The notes under the pieces were generated by a model. The model was not told where the DNA came from and ran no database searches. It was given only the letters and a program-made list of their open reading frames with translations. This document shows, piece after piece, positions 23,038-29,359 of a stretch of 38,199 bases of DNA (positions are counted from its first letter, which is position 1; each line of letters starts with the position of its first letter). The stretch covers positions 1 to 38,199 of IMG/VR virus record IMGVR_UViG_3300044799_000173; one strand, given 5' to 3'. The position numbers and the translations under genes were made by a program. Origin of the DNA: a virus.

Positions 23038-23053
23038 CATTTCCGCGGAAATG
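23038..23053. promoter_or_regulatory. 16-bp perfect palindrome before terS
   Basis: CATTTCCGCGGAAATG is self-complementary and covers the presumed ribosome site of the terS gene, ending five bases before its ATG. As DNA it could be a protein-binding site, perhaps a packaging signal near the terminase genes. As RNA a no-loop palindrome is a poor hairpin, so dimer or protein binding is more plausible. Confidence 0.5.
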
Positions 23054-23111
23054 CCCATACACTCCGACATGACATATCGTTCATGGCTGGTATTGTGATA
23101 TGCAGATACGG

Positions 23112-23321
23112 CTAGATGACCGACCGCTCGATGGTCGTGTCGGAAGCGAACCAAATCCTCAGGATGATATTTGTCAGACCGGAGGCAAACAGGATGACAT
23201 CTACTGCGGTGATGGTTCCCTTGGCGGCCAAGTCAGCCAAGGTCAAGAGGACGGCGGATACAGTTTGAAAAATCCCCACCCAGATTGCCTTACTTGCGTA
23301 CCACTTCTTTGTGTTATCCAT
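23112..23321 (-). CDS. Holin-like two-TM protein
   Basis: 69 residues with a perfect AAGGAGG site before ATG 23321. After a short KKWYASKAIW start there are two hydrophobic segments (VGIFQTVSAVLLTLADLAA and AVDVILFASGLTNIILRIWFA) joined by KGT. The ASK-x-IW-V opening and ILR-x-W after the second span are common in small phage holins. It follows directly after the first leader terminator, so it is the first gene of the late block. Pairing with the endolysins 4-5 kb upstream is inferred. Confidence 0.7.
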   Translation of the reverse strand: MDNTKKWYASKAIWVGIFQTVSAVLLTLADLAAKGTITAVDVILFASGLTNIILRIWFASDTTIERSVI

Positions 23322-23336
23322 ATGCCTCCTTAAGGC

Positions 23337-23370
23337 AAAATAAAAACGCCCGAGTCATATAGACCGGGCG
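23337..23370 (-). terminator. Leader terminator before the holin gene
   Basis: On the minus strand CGCCCGGTC pairs with GACTCGGGCG (one bulged T) around a TATAT loop, followed by TTTTTATTTT. It lies about 80 nt past the extended -10 promoter and 12-20 nt before the holin ribosome site. It is the structural counterpart of the terminator at 17317-17351. Confidence 0.85.
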
Positions 23371-23419
23371 ATATGCGGCGGGTCTTTCTTTTTGCCGGGC
23401 TCCGAAGAGGCGGGCTGAA

Positions 23420-23436
23420 AATAGTATATCACTATT
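23420..23436 (-). promoter_or_regulatory. Extended -10 promoter with operator, copy A
   Basis: Identical 17-bp AATAGTGATATACTATT motif: extended -10 TGA-TATACT (-10 hexamer at 23428 to 23423) inside an AATAGT/ACTATT palindrome. A weak TTCACT sits at -35 spacing (16 nt). Expected to start a leader of about 80 nt that ends at the terminator 23337-23370 unless antiterminated. Confidence 0.7.
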
Positions 23437-23533
23437 TCCGGGACAGTGAATATTTCTTTTCAATATAGACCACAATTAACAGGAGTGCCCGCCTGACAAC
23501 CAATAGAAACTCACGGAACTCCGATTCAGTCAT
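23432..23533 (-). CDS. 33-residue protein, paralogue of the one at 17415
   Basis: ATG 23533 overlaps the upstream stop; an ATG at 23545 would add four residues, but the shorter form aligns end to end with the paralogue. Shared pattern: REF near the start, RRALL-x-IV, IEK, and a YSLSR ending, in both exactly 33 residues. The middle (FLLVVRRALLLIVVYI) is strongly hydrophobic, with a pair of arginines in it. Same context as copy B: ORF, then promoter, then terminator, then late genes. No recognised family. Confidence 0.72.
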   Translation of the reverse strand: MTESEFREFLLVVRRALLLIVVYIEKKYSLSRK

Positions 23534-23681
23534 CAGTGCTTTCATGTTGGCGTTCGATTTTCTCGATCTTCCGCCGGCCGGCGAGGATGCGCTTTCGGCG
23601 GCACTTCCGGCATTCCGCGCCGACGGCGGGATCCACCTGGCGGCCGCACTTTCCTGTGCAGGGCTTACGAAAGCCGATCAT
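23526..23681 (-). CDS. Small zinc-ribbon-like protein
   Basis: 51 residues from ATG 23681, in an ATGA overlap with the previous gene. CTGKC and, 13 residues later, CRKC form a likely four-cysteine zinc site. The rest is very basic (RRKRILAGRRKIEK). It resembles tiny phage nucleic-acid-binding proteins. A longer start at 23741 exists inside the previous gene but lacks support. Confidence 0.6.
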   Translation of the reverse strand: MIGFRKPCTGKCGRQVDPAVGAECRKCRRKRILAGRRKIEKIERQHESTDD

Positions 23682-24397
23682 GGTTTCTCCTTCCCGATCA
23701 GCTTGTAATATTCGGCGAGGGCGGCACTTGTGCGTAGACATAATAGACAGTTACACGTACTTCCCTTGCGCATGGTTTCCTCGCGGTAATATTGGTCCAG
23801 AAATCTCGCCATCTGATCCGCGACGGCGGCGATATGTTTATATTCGCATCCGCAGCACGCGCCGAAATCCTCGTCGTGTTTCAGTTTCGCTTCGGCGGCG
23901 GCTATGGCATTTTGTAGATTCCTGGCTGTAATCACGTTATCCGGCAAGCTAAAATATTCTTTTGCCGCCTTCGCCATCTGCCTCACCACCTCCAGCGCCC
24001 GTTGGGTGCTATCCGCGTCCTTCCCTTCCGGAGAGGCGGCTTCACACACATGCAACGCCTCCGGGCTGGTATATCCTCCACACTTGGGGCAGGGGTGGAT
24101 GCGGTCAAATGGTATTTCCGGAGAGACGGTTCCGCCACTCAACACCTCGTCCACAAAGTCCTGGGCGTCGCCTACTCGCCAACCTGGCTTCCCCTCCCGC
24201 GCCGATTGCATGGCGGCAAGGACAAATCGTCCATGAGAACACGCGTCACCATGTTTCTCGCCCCACTTCTTCGCCGCATCTCTTTCCCGGAGGCGAGCGA
24301 GGAGTTCCTCTATTTCAATATCATACCCTGCGTCGTTAGGATGCAGCGGAAGCTTCAATATCAATTCTTCGGCGCTCATTTCCTCTACTGGTTTCAT
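23678..24397 (-). CDS. Hypothetical cysteine-containing phage protein
   Basis: 239 residues, ATGA overlaps with both neighbours. The N-terminal 45 residues are acidic and helical (EELILKLPL, DIEIEELLARLRERD). The middle has HPCPKCGGY, which with a later HVC may bind zinc. A helical stretch (ALEVVRQMAKAAKEYFSL, NLQNAIAAAEAKL) precedes CCGC and a final CNCLLC. Several small modules appear strung together, as in phage nucleic-acid accessory proteins. I do not recognise the family. Confidence 0.6.
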   Translation of the reverse strand: MKPVEEMSAEELILKLPLHPNDAGYDIEIEELLARLRERDAAKKWGEKHGDACSHGRFVLAAMQSAREGKPGWRVGDAQDFVDEVLSGGTVSPEIPFDRIHPCPKCGGYTSPEALHVCEAASPEGKDADSTQRALEVVRQMAKAAKEYFSLPDNVITARNLQNAIAAAEAKLKHDEDFGACCGCEYKHIAAVADQMARFLDQYYREETMRKGSTCNCLLCLRTSAALAEYYKLIGKEKP

Positions 24398-24912
24398 TCT
24401 TCCTCCTTCGTCTCAGGAAGCGGGGGAAAATCAGGCAACGATTGCCAATGCGTAATATCAAATACGCTGCACCACTCCGGTTTGGTTGGGCCAAAATAAT
24501 AAGATACTACCTGCCGTATGCCATCATCGTTTACCATAATTGCCAGATACTCTCCGGCTTCATCCGGCTTCTCCTCCGGCCACTTGCGCCAGCCCCCGGT
24601 CTTCATTTCCGCTTCGGCGGCGGAGAGGGACTCTACGACACCTACCATATATGCAACATCCGGATGGTGCCTCATAATCGGCCCCTTCACCGCCTCAATC
24701 AAGTCCTTCATTACTTTGCTCATTTTCCCACCTTTCCATGCCTCAAAACCTTTCAAGCGGCGCAGATTCTCTTTGTACGCCGCGTCCCGTTCCTCCTCCA
24801 GTGAGACACTATCCCTACCATGAAAGCCAAACAGAACATTGGCATGATAGGCCGCGAAGGTATCGGCGTCCATTTCCTGTATATTCTTCGGGTCAGGGGT
24901 GGTGGGGATCAT
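24394..24912 (-). CDS. DUF551-like phage protein
   Basis: 172 residues from ATG 24912 in an ATGA overlap. The C-terminal 65 residues (WRKWPEEKPDEAGEYL, then VVSYYFGPTKPEW, then ITHWQSLPDFPPLPE) show the W-x(4)-P-x-G-x-Y-L and H-W-x-x-L-P-x-x-P pattern of the DUF551 family. Those small beta domains are common in phage accessory regions, with unknown function. The N-terminal part is helical and is also repeated as general style in neighbouring small genes. Confidence 0.7.
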   Translation of the reverse strand: MIPTTPDPKNIQEMDADTFAAYHANVLFGFHGRDSVSLEEERDAAYKENLRRLKGFEAWKGGKMSKVMKDLIEAVKGPIMRHHPDVAYMVGVVESLSAAEAEMKTGGWRKWPEEKPDEAGEYLAIMVNDDGIRQVVSYYFGPTKPEWCSVFDITHWQSLPDFPPLPETKEEE

Positions 24913-25205
24913 GTGGCGCTCTCCCTCATAACGACCTCCCATTCGGCATCCGTGAATTCCGATATTGGTTTATGGAGCGTTTCGTATCCAACTTTAGCGG
25001 CCTTTTTGTATTCCTCTTTCAGCATGCAGATTGGAACATCCACAACGTCACCGTCATCATTGCGCATGTCATATTCCGTGTGGCAACGATTACAGCGACA
25101 ACGGGCATGGACCATCCCCCAAGTCAATCCGCCATCCCATCCGCATGTCTGGCATTTCCAGTCATCAATGATAGGCCAATTCATTATCCCTTCCCAGTAG
25201 TTCAT
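24909..25205 (-). CDS. Small zinc-ribbon protein
   Basis: 98 residues with AAGGGAAAC before ATG 25205. CQTCGW and CRCNRCHTEY give a probable four-cysteine zinc ribbon in the first half; the second half is helical and acidic (EYKKAAKVGYETL, EFTDAEWEVVMRES). It is part of the run of overlapping small genes after the LuxR-type gene. Function unknown. Confidence 0.6.
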   Translation of the reverse strand: MNYWEGIMNWPIIDDWKCQTCGWDGGLTWGMVHARCRCNRCHTEYDMRNDDGDVVDVPICMLKEEYKKAAKVGYETLHKPISEFTDAEWEVVMRESAT

Positions 25206-25289
25206 GTTTCCCTTCCTTCCTTATTCTTTAGACGTTGCGCTATCCTTTGATCCTAAGACGGACGCCCCTGTCTGGAATACTAAAGCACA

Positions 25290-25532
25290 TTATCCTGCCT
25301 CCGATTTGTGCGGATTCCATACAATCTTAAATCTATCGCACGGGCAAGATACATACCGCCCGCATTCATCCATTAGTATTAAGTCTCCATATTCATCAAT
25401 AGCAAAGCCGTCCATATCCATCGACATTAATTCTTTGGCCCACTTCTCTTTGCGTGCAATTGTTCTTTCGTCCGCAATCTTTCCGGTTTGCTTGTCTATA
25501 ACCTTAAACATTTTAGGGTAATTAACTGCCAT
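25290..25532 (-). CDS. Hypothetical small phage protein
   Basis: 80 residues from ATG 25532, chosen because GGAGG lies just upstream; a GTG at 25577 would extend it. FKVIDKQTGKIADERTIARKEKWAKELM is followed by a beta-like MDGFAIDEYGDLILMDECGRYVSCP. The second part (a G-D-L-I-L-x-D-E-C/x-G-x-Y pattern) occurs in many small phage proteins. No catalytic motif is seen. An 84-nt gap separates it from the next gene. Confidence 0.6.
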   Translation of the reverse strand: MAVNYPKMFKVIDKQTGKIADERTIARKEKWAKELMSMDMDGFAIDEYGDLILMDECGRYVSCPCDRFKIVWNPHKSEAG

Positions 25533-25557
25533 TCTTTCGCCTCCATTCTGTGATGCG

Positions 25558-25623
25558 CTAATAGTCGCGCATTTCACTATCCTCTCTTTCTGTAAAAGGT
25601 GCGGTGAGCGCGGGCCGCTCCAT
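25558..25623 (-). CDS. Possible 21-residue ORF
   Basis: ATG 25623 has AGAGG seven bases upstream and opens a 21-residue frame (MERPALTAPF, then TEREDSEMRDY) that ends just before the next gene's ribosome site. The only support is the ribosome site and spacing. Confidence 0.28.
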   Translation of the reverse strand: MERPALTAPFTEREDSEMRDY

Positions 25624-25624
25624 C

Positions 25625-25690
25625 TTACCTCTTTGACCTTGTGTGTCGGCTACCTAATGTCTTGTCGTCTTCCGCGTTCACTGCTTTCAC
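25625..25690 (-). CDS. Possible 21-residue GTG-start ORF
   Basis: A GTG-initiated frame (MKAVNAEDDKTLGS, then RHTRSKR) ending one base before the ATG of the tiny ORF at 25623. There is no clear ribosome site. It fills a gap otherwise free of genes between the LuxR-type gene and the gene at 25532. Confidence 0.22.
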   Translation of the reverse strand: MKAVNAEDDKTLGSRHTRSKR

Positions 25691-25737
25691 GGCAATGCTT
25701 ACTTGTTTGTTGCATTGTCGCTATGTAGACGGCTGGG

Positions 25738-25938
25738 TTATGAAGCCCGCCGTCCGCCATGACCTGCGCCTTTTCGGAGGGGCCACTGATCGCCGATCTT
25801 CCGTTTGATATGTTGACAATGCGTCCGGATGGTTTCGCGGGATACCACCATCATGGCGGCGATCTCGTTGTTCGTATATCCGAGATTTACGGCGATGAGG
25901 ATAGGCCCTTCGGTTTTGGTCAATTCGCTATTGCTCAT
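25738..25938 (-). CDS. LuxR/GerE-type HTH protein
   Basis: 66 residues, ATGA overlap with the RecU-like gene. It is little more than a GerE DNA-binding domain: ILIAVNLGYTNNEIAAMM, then VSRETIRTHCQHIKRKIG, which matches the L-G-x-x-N-x-E-I-A and S-x-x-T-V-x-x-H-x-x-x-I-x-x-K-L/I pattern. A basic C-terminal tail follows. There is no receiver or sensor domain. A stand-alone LuxR-type protein just before the late block is a good candidate for a late-gene regulator. Confidence 0.8.
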   Translation of the reverse strand: MSNSELTKTEGPILIAVNLGYTNNEIAAMMVVSRETIRTHCQHIKRKIGDQWPLRKGAGHGGRRAS

Positions 25939-26696
25939 TTTTTATCCCCCTTTCGCGGGGTATAGGTGTGTTCGCCGCGAACGATCTGCGCTATTCGCGC
26001 CTGGCTCAGACGAAAAGTTTCCTGGAGCTCCTTACATGAATGTGTTTTCGAGAGCTGGCGGATGCGCTCGTTACGTACGCTCGTGGACGCCGGCCGGCCG
26101 ACGGGCTTCTTCTCGATCGGCGCCTTTCCCAACCAGAATGATTCCAGCGCCTCGAGCCAGGGATAGGTTCCACCAACGGTGGCGGGAACACATAAGACGG
26201 GAGTTGTGCCGACCCGGTGTTTGAAGCGGTTGTCGATGTGTCTCTCCAGTCGCCAGTCTGCAATCGGAACATCGGCGAAAAGAATACCAGGCCTTCCATC
26301 GTCGGCCAATGGAATCTCGGGAGCAACACGAAGCAGATAAATCGCCGCAGCGGACCGGCATTCAATCATAAAAAATGCAACTGACTGCATCTGAGATTGA
26401 GATAATAACATCTGATATTGGTGCTCGCTTTCCTTCGGAAGACGCCAACCAACGCTATCGCCAAGACTCTTGCAATCGAAGCATATCGACCGGCCGCCAC
26501 GAAGTGTGCCGCTGAAATCCGGCCGGGATTTCTCTGGATCCGGAATGAAAAGTCCTCCGCTTACAAATCGGCCGGCTGTTTTGTTGTGGAAGATTGACGC
26601 ACGTCCCTCTTTTTGATAGAGGACATTTGTCCATGCGATAAGTTCCTCAAATGTCCGGCCCTCTTGTTGTGGCAAAAAACCGCCGCCAGGTGTCAT
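25935..26696 (-). CDS. RecU-like Holliday junction resolvase with HTH tail
   Basis: 253 residues from ATG 26696 (GGAG six bases upstream). An earlier in-frame start would only translate repeat DNA. The nuclease part shows GRTFEELIAWTNVLYQKEGRA, HNKTAGRFV, then PDFSGTLRGGRSICFDCKSLG and ESEHQYQMLLSQSQM with FFMIE. The E, D, and D-x-K residues fit the RecU/PD-(D/E)XK layout. After a linker (KKPVGRPASTSVRNERIRQL) the last 50 residues form a helix-turn-helix (SCKELQETFRLSQARIAQIVRG). It would resolve recombination or replication intermediates. The HTH suggests site preference or self-regulation. Confidence 0.78.
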   Translation of the reverse strand: MTPGGGFLPQQEGRTFEELIAWTNVLYQKEGRASIFHNKTAGRFVSGGLFIPDPEKSRPDFSGTLRGGRSICFDCKSLGDSVGWRLPKESEHQYQMLLSQSQMQSVAFFMIECRSAAAIYLLRVAPEIPLADDGRPGILFADVPIADWRLERHIDNRFKHRVGTTPVLCVPATVGGTYPWLEALESFWLGKAPIEKKPVGRPASTSVRNERIRQLSKTHSCKELQETFRLSQARIAQIVRGEHTYTPRKGDKK

Positions 26697-26705
26697 AATT
26701 TCTCC

Positions 26706-26785
26706 ATGCCATGCCAAACCAAGCCAAACCATGCCTCGCCATGCCTCGCCTCGCCCGGCCCAACCTCGCCTAGACTCGCCGGACC
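26706..26785 (-). repeat. GGNNN pentanucleotide array upstream of the recU-like gene
   Basis: Read in steps of five, 15 of 16 units on the plus strand end in CC (ATGCC, TCGCC, AAACC and variants). On the transcribed strand this is GG every five bases, mostly GGCGA, GGCAT and GGTTT. Four further units in a shifted phase lie at 26805-26824. The array ends directly at the GGAG ribosome site of the resolvase gene. It could form two-layer G-quadruplexes or bind a ring protein. Confidence 0.85.
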
Positions 26786-26841
26786 ATAAGGAACAATGGC
26801 GGAAAATCCAAACCAAACCTTGCCCAGCTATTCCGAGGTTT

Positions 26842-27168
26842 TCATTTTGCCTCCTTGGGGTAAATCACTTTATAAAAATTTACCCTGAATTGTCTATCAA
26901 TGTTTCCTAGTCTTAGAGAGAAATCAAAAGCTAAATATTCCGATGGCAGACGACCAATAAGAGGGCAACCATACTCGCAATGAGTTTGAATAATATCGGC
27001 ACAAAGTCCATCCCCTTCAAATGTATTTACATCTGTACCCCAACAAATTACATTTGCATATTCATTAACTGATCCGCTATCTATATAGTTGGTGCGCTTA
27101 TCTGCTACCCCATACAGAAATACCCCCAATACAATCCCGATCAATGCTGCAATCAATCGCTTTTTCAT
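26842..27168 (-). CDS. Exported or membrane-anchored small protein
   Basis: 108 residues from ATG 27168 (AAGGAGG seven bases upstream, ATGA overlap with the gene before). It starts with a signal-anchor-like KKRLIAALIGIVLGVFLYGVA. The rest is polar with four cysteines (VICWGTD, GLCADII, THCEYGCPL) that could form disulfides outside the cell. The gene is A+T-rich, unlike the lysozyme gene upstream. Location near the lysis genes suggests a spanin-like or envelope role, but there is no clear spanin motif. Confidence 0.6.
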   Translation of the reverse strand: MKKRLIAALIGIVLGVFLYGVADKRTNYIDSGSVNEYANVICWGTDVNTFEGDGLCADIIQTHCEYGCPLIGRLPSEYLAFDFSLRLGNIDRQFRVNFYKVIYPKEAK

Positions 27169-27335
27169 TTGGCCTCCTTGTATATTTTTGTTCGCCTGCA
27201 ATTTTTGCAGGTTACATGTTTGGGAATGATAGTAGCATCCAAAGCGGAAGAAGCGGAATATAAATTTATTCCACAAGCAGATTTATCCAATTGCTTGGTC
27301 TCCCAAATCGTTAAGTGTATCGGTCGTTTCTTCAC
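27165..27335 (-). CDS. Hidden GTG-start zinc-finger-like protein
   Basis: A 56-residue frame with a GTG start, AGGTGG a few bases upstream, and an ATGA overlap with the next gene. The sequence MKKRPIHLTIWETKQLDKSA, then CGINLYSASSALDATIIPKH, then TCKNCRRT contains a lone C and a C-x-x-C. It reads like a genuine small phage protein rather than a chance frame. It is A+T-rich like its downstream neighbour. A pentanucleotide array ends 25 bp upstream of its start. Function unknown. Confidence 0.65.
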   Translation of the reverse strand: MKKRPIHLTIWETKQLDKSACGINLYSASSALDATIIPKHVTCKNCRRTKIYKEAK

Positions 27336-27359
27336 CGTACCACCTTTCTTGTGTTGCCC

Positions 27360-27409
27360 ACGCCTAGCCGCGCCGTGCCAGTCCCCGCCGCGCCGGGCCG
27401 CACCGCGCC
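27360..27409 (-). repeat. GGNNN pentanucleotide array upstream of the 56-residue gene
   Basis: Ten consecutive five-base units on the plus strand all end in CC (ACGCC, TAGCC, GCGCC, GTGCC, AGTCC, CCGCC, GCGCC, GGGCC, GCACC, GCGCC). On the transcribed strand this is GG at strict five-base spacing, about 25 nt before the GTG start. The sequence differs from the array at 26706-26785 but has the same period and placement. Confidence 0.85.
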
Positions 27410-27437
27410 CTGGGCTTGCGAGTCGCGGGGGGTCATT

Positions 27438-28202
27438 TCAAGATCCCCGGTACCGGCATTCGTCGAAGAGCCTGCCCTCCGCCTTCCGGCGCGCTTCGAG
27501 CGAATGCAATGGGGTTCCGCCGTTGATGTAAACATAGCCCAGCAATTCGTAGGAAACATCCACGAGATTATCGAGGCGGAGCGAGACGATCACCGAGGAC
27601 ATCCGCCAGGTCCAGGGGCCGACGTTGTAGACGAAACTGGCGATCGCGTCATATTGGCATTGATTCAAATTCACCCCGTCGAGGTCGTCCTGTAGAATAT
27701 CTTCGACATTCGAAATATCGTGGTCGAAATAATCCAGCGCCTTAGCCATCGAGATCTGCCCGAAGCCGGCGCACGGCCCGTCGTTGAGCAGGTGGCCGTA
27801 TCCGACCGTGCACCGGCCGCCGGCATCTTCGTAGGGTGAGATCATCAATCCCTCGAGCGCCATGATGAACAGCTTCCCTTCTTTGCTCACCTTGTCGGCC
27901 GGGGGAGGGCCGGTCGGAGTTGGAGACGGATCCGAGGTCGCCTCCTGGATCAGTGTGGGCGTAACGGTCAAGATCGGCAGATAGGGCACGGTGGCCGCAG
28001 GCCGGTAGGTGAAATAAAAAGTTCCTCCGACCGCAGCCAAGATGATCAGGGCCAGCAGCGCGGTGTAGGCGATCACCCACCGCGCCGGATTTCGCTTCGT
28101 CCTTTTCATGTATGGCTGCGATGGCATGGAAAACCGGATCGGCTTCGCCACTACGATCTCGCGCCCCGTACGTTTTGATTTTTCTTTTTTCTTGGTTGTC
28201 AT
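27438..28202 (-). CDS. Membrane-anchored GH24 lysozyme (endolysin)
   Basis: 254 residues from ATG 28202 (GGAGG six bases upstream, ATGA overlap). A basic cytoplasmic tail of about 40 residues is followed by one membrane span at 42-66 (RWVIAYTALLALIILAAVGG), then a proline/threonine linker (PSPTPTGPPPADK). The lysozyme domain has E117, D126 and T132 in exactly the T4 lysozyme spacing (E-x8-D-x5-T) and GYGHLL. It cuts peptidoglycan glycan strands. The N-terminal anchor suggests a SAR-like or tethered endolysin, although the span is long and hydrophobic. Confidence 0.88.
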   Translation of the reverse strand: MTTKKKEKSKRTGREIVVAKPIRFSMPSQPYMKRTKRNPARWVIAYTALLALIILAAVGGTFYFTYRPAATVPYLPILTVTPTLIQEATSDPSPTPTGPPPADKVSKEGKLFIMALEGLMISPYEDAGGRCTVGYGHLLNDGPCAGFGQISMAKALDYFDHDISNVEDILQDDLDGVNLNQCQYDAIASFVYNVGPWTWRMSSVIVSLRLDNLVDVSYELLGYVYINGGTPLHSLEARRKAEGRLFDECRYRGS

Positions 28203-29359
28203 TTTTTTCCTCCAATTAACGACCACGGAAATTGAATCCCAGGATCCCAGGCTGCGTTGTAATCCGAGTGCCCTCGGACGGACACGATGCTGGGGAAGGC
28301 CGTCTTCAGGGCCGGGATGATCTGGTTCAATACATCGATCTGCGATGATGTATATAACTGGCGCCAGTTACCACCCATGAAGATCAATTCCTTCTTTGCT
28401 ATTTTCTGTTCCCAGACTTTTCCTCTGAAACGGAAGAACCATCCCAAAACTTCCTGCCACGGTGGAAACAGTCCTATGTTTTCCAACTCAATCCCGATGG
28501 TGTGAGTATTGTGGCCGTAACAATGCCAAGCGGGATTAAGTAGATTCACTGCTTGCCATACATTTCCGTCGCGCAAAATTAGGATATGTGCCGAGACGCC
28601 ACTAGGTAAACCCGGCGGATCCCAACCATCCAGAATTCCCGGCCCATTGGTTCCCTTTCCGCCCAGACATCCGGTCCCATGTAGAACGATGCCATCCGTC
28701 TTGGGACGCCTGAAATGGTCGTAATTTTTGACCGGGCGCAAACTAGTCTGCGGCCCGGCGAGAACTCCATTCGTTATGCTGAAAGGACCGACTGGTTGCG
28801 GTATTGGAACCGGAACTGGTGCTGGAATATTCACGGGAGTCTCCTTCCATCCGTACTTTTTGAGTTCGTCGATCGCTTCGAGGCGGAGCACGTAATAGAT
28901 CAGATCGGTGTAATTGAATCCATTGTGTTTTTTGATCCAGTCGGATGTGTAGCCCGGCGGACAGTAGTGCGGCCCGATCCAATTCAGGAAATCGCGTCCG
29001 TTGGAAAGATGCTGGTCTACTCCCGCGTAATAGGGCAGGCGATGGACGAAGGCCCAATAGCCGGCAATCTCTTCGCGAAGGCTGAAGAATTCGCAGTAGT
29101 CAAACAGGCCATCCCCGCCGTTGTAGGGGAATTTGCCGATGGGGAAACTGACCTTGATGTCGGCGCGCCATTTCAGGCCGTGGAAGTTGTAGCCGCCGGA
29201 CGCCAACCGCGTCGTCCCGCGGCCGCTCTCCAGGATAGCCTGGCCGAGGACGGTCGGCTTGAGTTCTTCCGGCATCGCGATAAACGAGCCGTCGGGATAG
29301 ACAAAAATCGGTTTGCTTTCCGCCATCGTCTTGCAGTAGAGATTCCAAAGAGCGGTCAT
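28199..29359 (-). CDS. Bifunctional endolysin: glucosaminidase-like plus amidase
   Basis: 386 residues, ATGA overlaps on both sides. The N-terminal domain (about 1-165) shows GQAILESGRGTTRLASGGYNFHGLKWR and VHRLPYYAGVDQHL, the pattern of phage glucosaminidases/lytic cell-wall hydrolases with a catalytic E in LES. A proline linker (PAPVPVPIPQPVGP) leads to an Amidase_2 domain: GIVLHGTG, SAHILILRDGNVWQAV, HCYGHNTHTIGIELEN, and VRGHSDYN followed by WDPG. The histidines and the final acidic residue would hold zinc. It lies immediately before the GH24 lysozyme, so two wall enzymes are made together. Confidence 0.88.
   Translation of the reverse strand: MTALWNLYCKTMAESKPIFVYPDGSFIAMPEELKPTVLGQAILESGRGTTRLASGGYNFHGLKWRADIKVSFPIGKFPYNGGDGLFDYCEFFSLREEIAGYWAFVHRLPYYAGVDQHLSNGRDFLNWIGPHYCPPGYTSDWIKKHNGFNYTDLIYYVLRLEAIDELKKYGWKETPVNIPAPVPVPIPQPVGPFSITNGVLAGPQTSLRPVKNYDHFRRPKTDGIVLHGTGCLGGKGTNGPGILDGWDPPGLPSGVSAHILILRDGNVWQAVNLLNPAWHCYGHNTHTIGIELENIGLFPPWQEVLGWFFRFRGKVWEQKIAKKELIFMGGNWRQLYTSSQIDVLNQIIPALKTAFPSIVSVRGHSDYNAAWDPGIQFPWSLIGGKK

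Larger units (their letters stand above)
23337..23533 (-). repeat. Late-control cassette, copy A
   Basis: This is the upstream copy of the duplicated unit described at 17317-17516: small ORF, palindrome with extended -10, leader with a TTCG-capped small hairpin (CTC-TTCG-GAG), then terminator. It stands between the small accessory genes and the holin/packaging block. The two copies are about 6 kb apart and have diverged mostly at silent codon positions and inside the stems. Confidence 0.8.

Noticed and set aside
25935-26816. Longer start at 26816 for the RecU-like protein
   Set aside because: The added 40 residues are only translation of the GGNNN repeats; ATG 26696 has a good ribosome site.
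27196-27212. CCTGCAA/TTGCAGG hairpin as a terminator
   Set aside because: It lies within the coding sequence of the hidden 56-residue gene (around its C-x-x-C) and is not followed by a T run on either strand.
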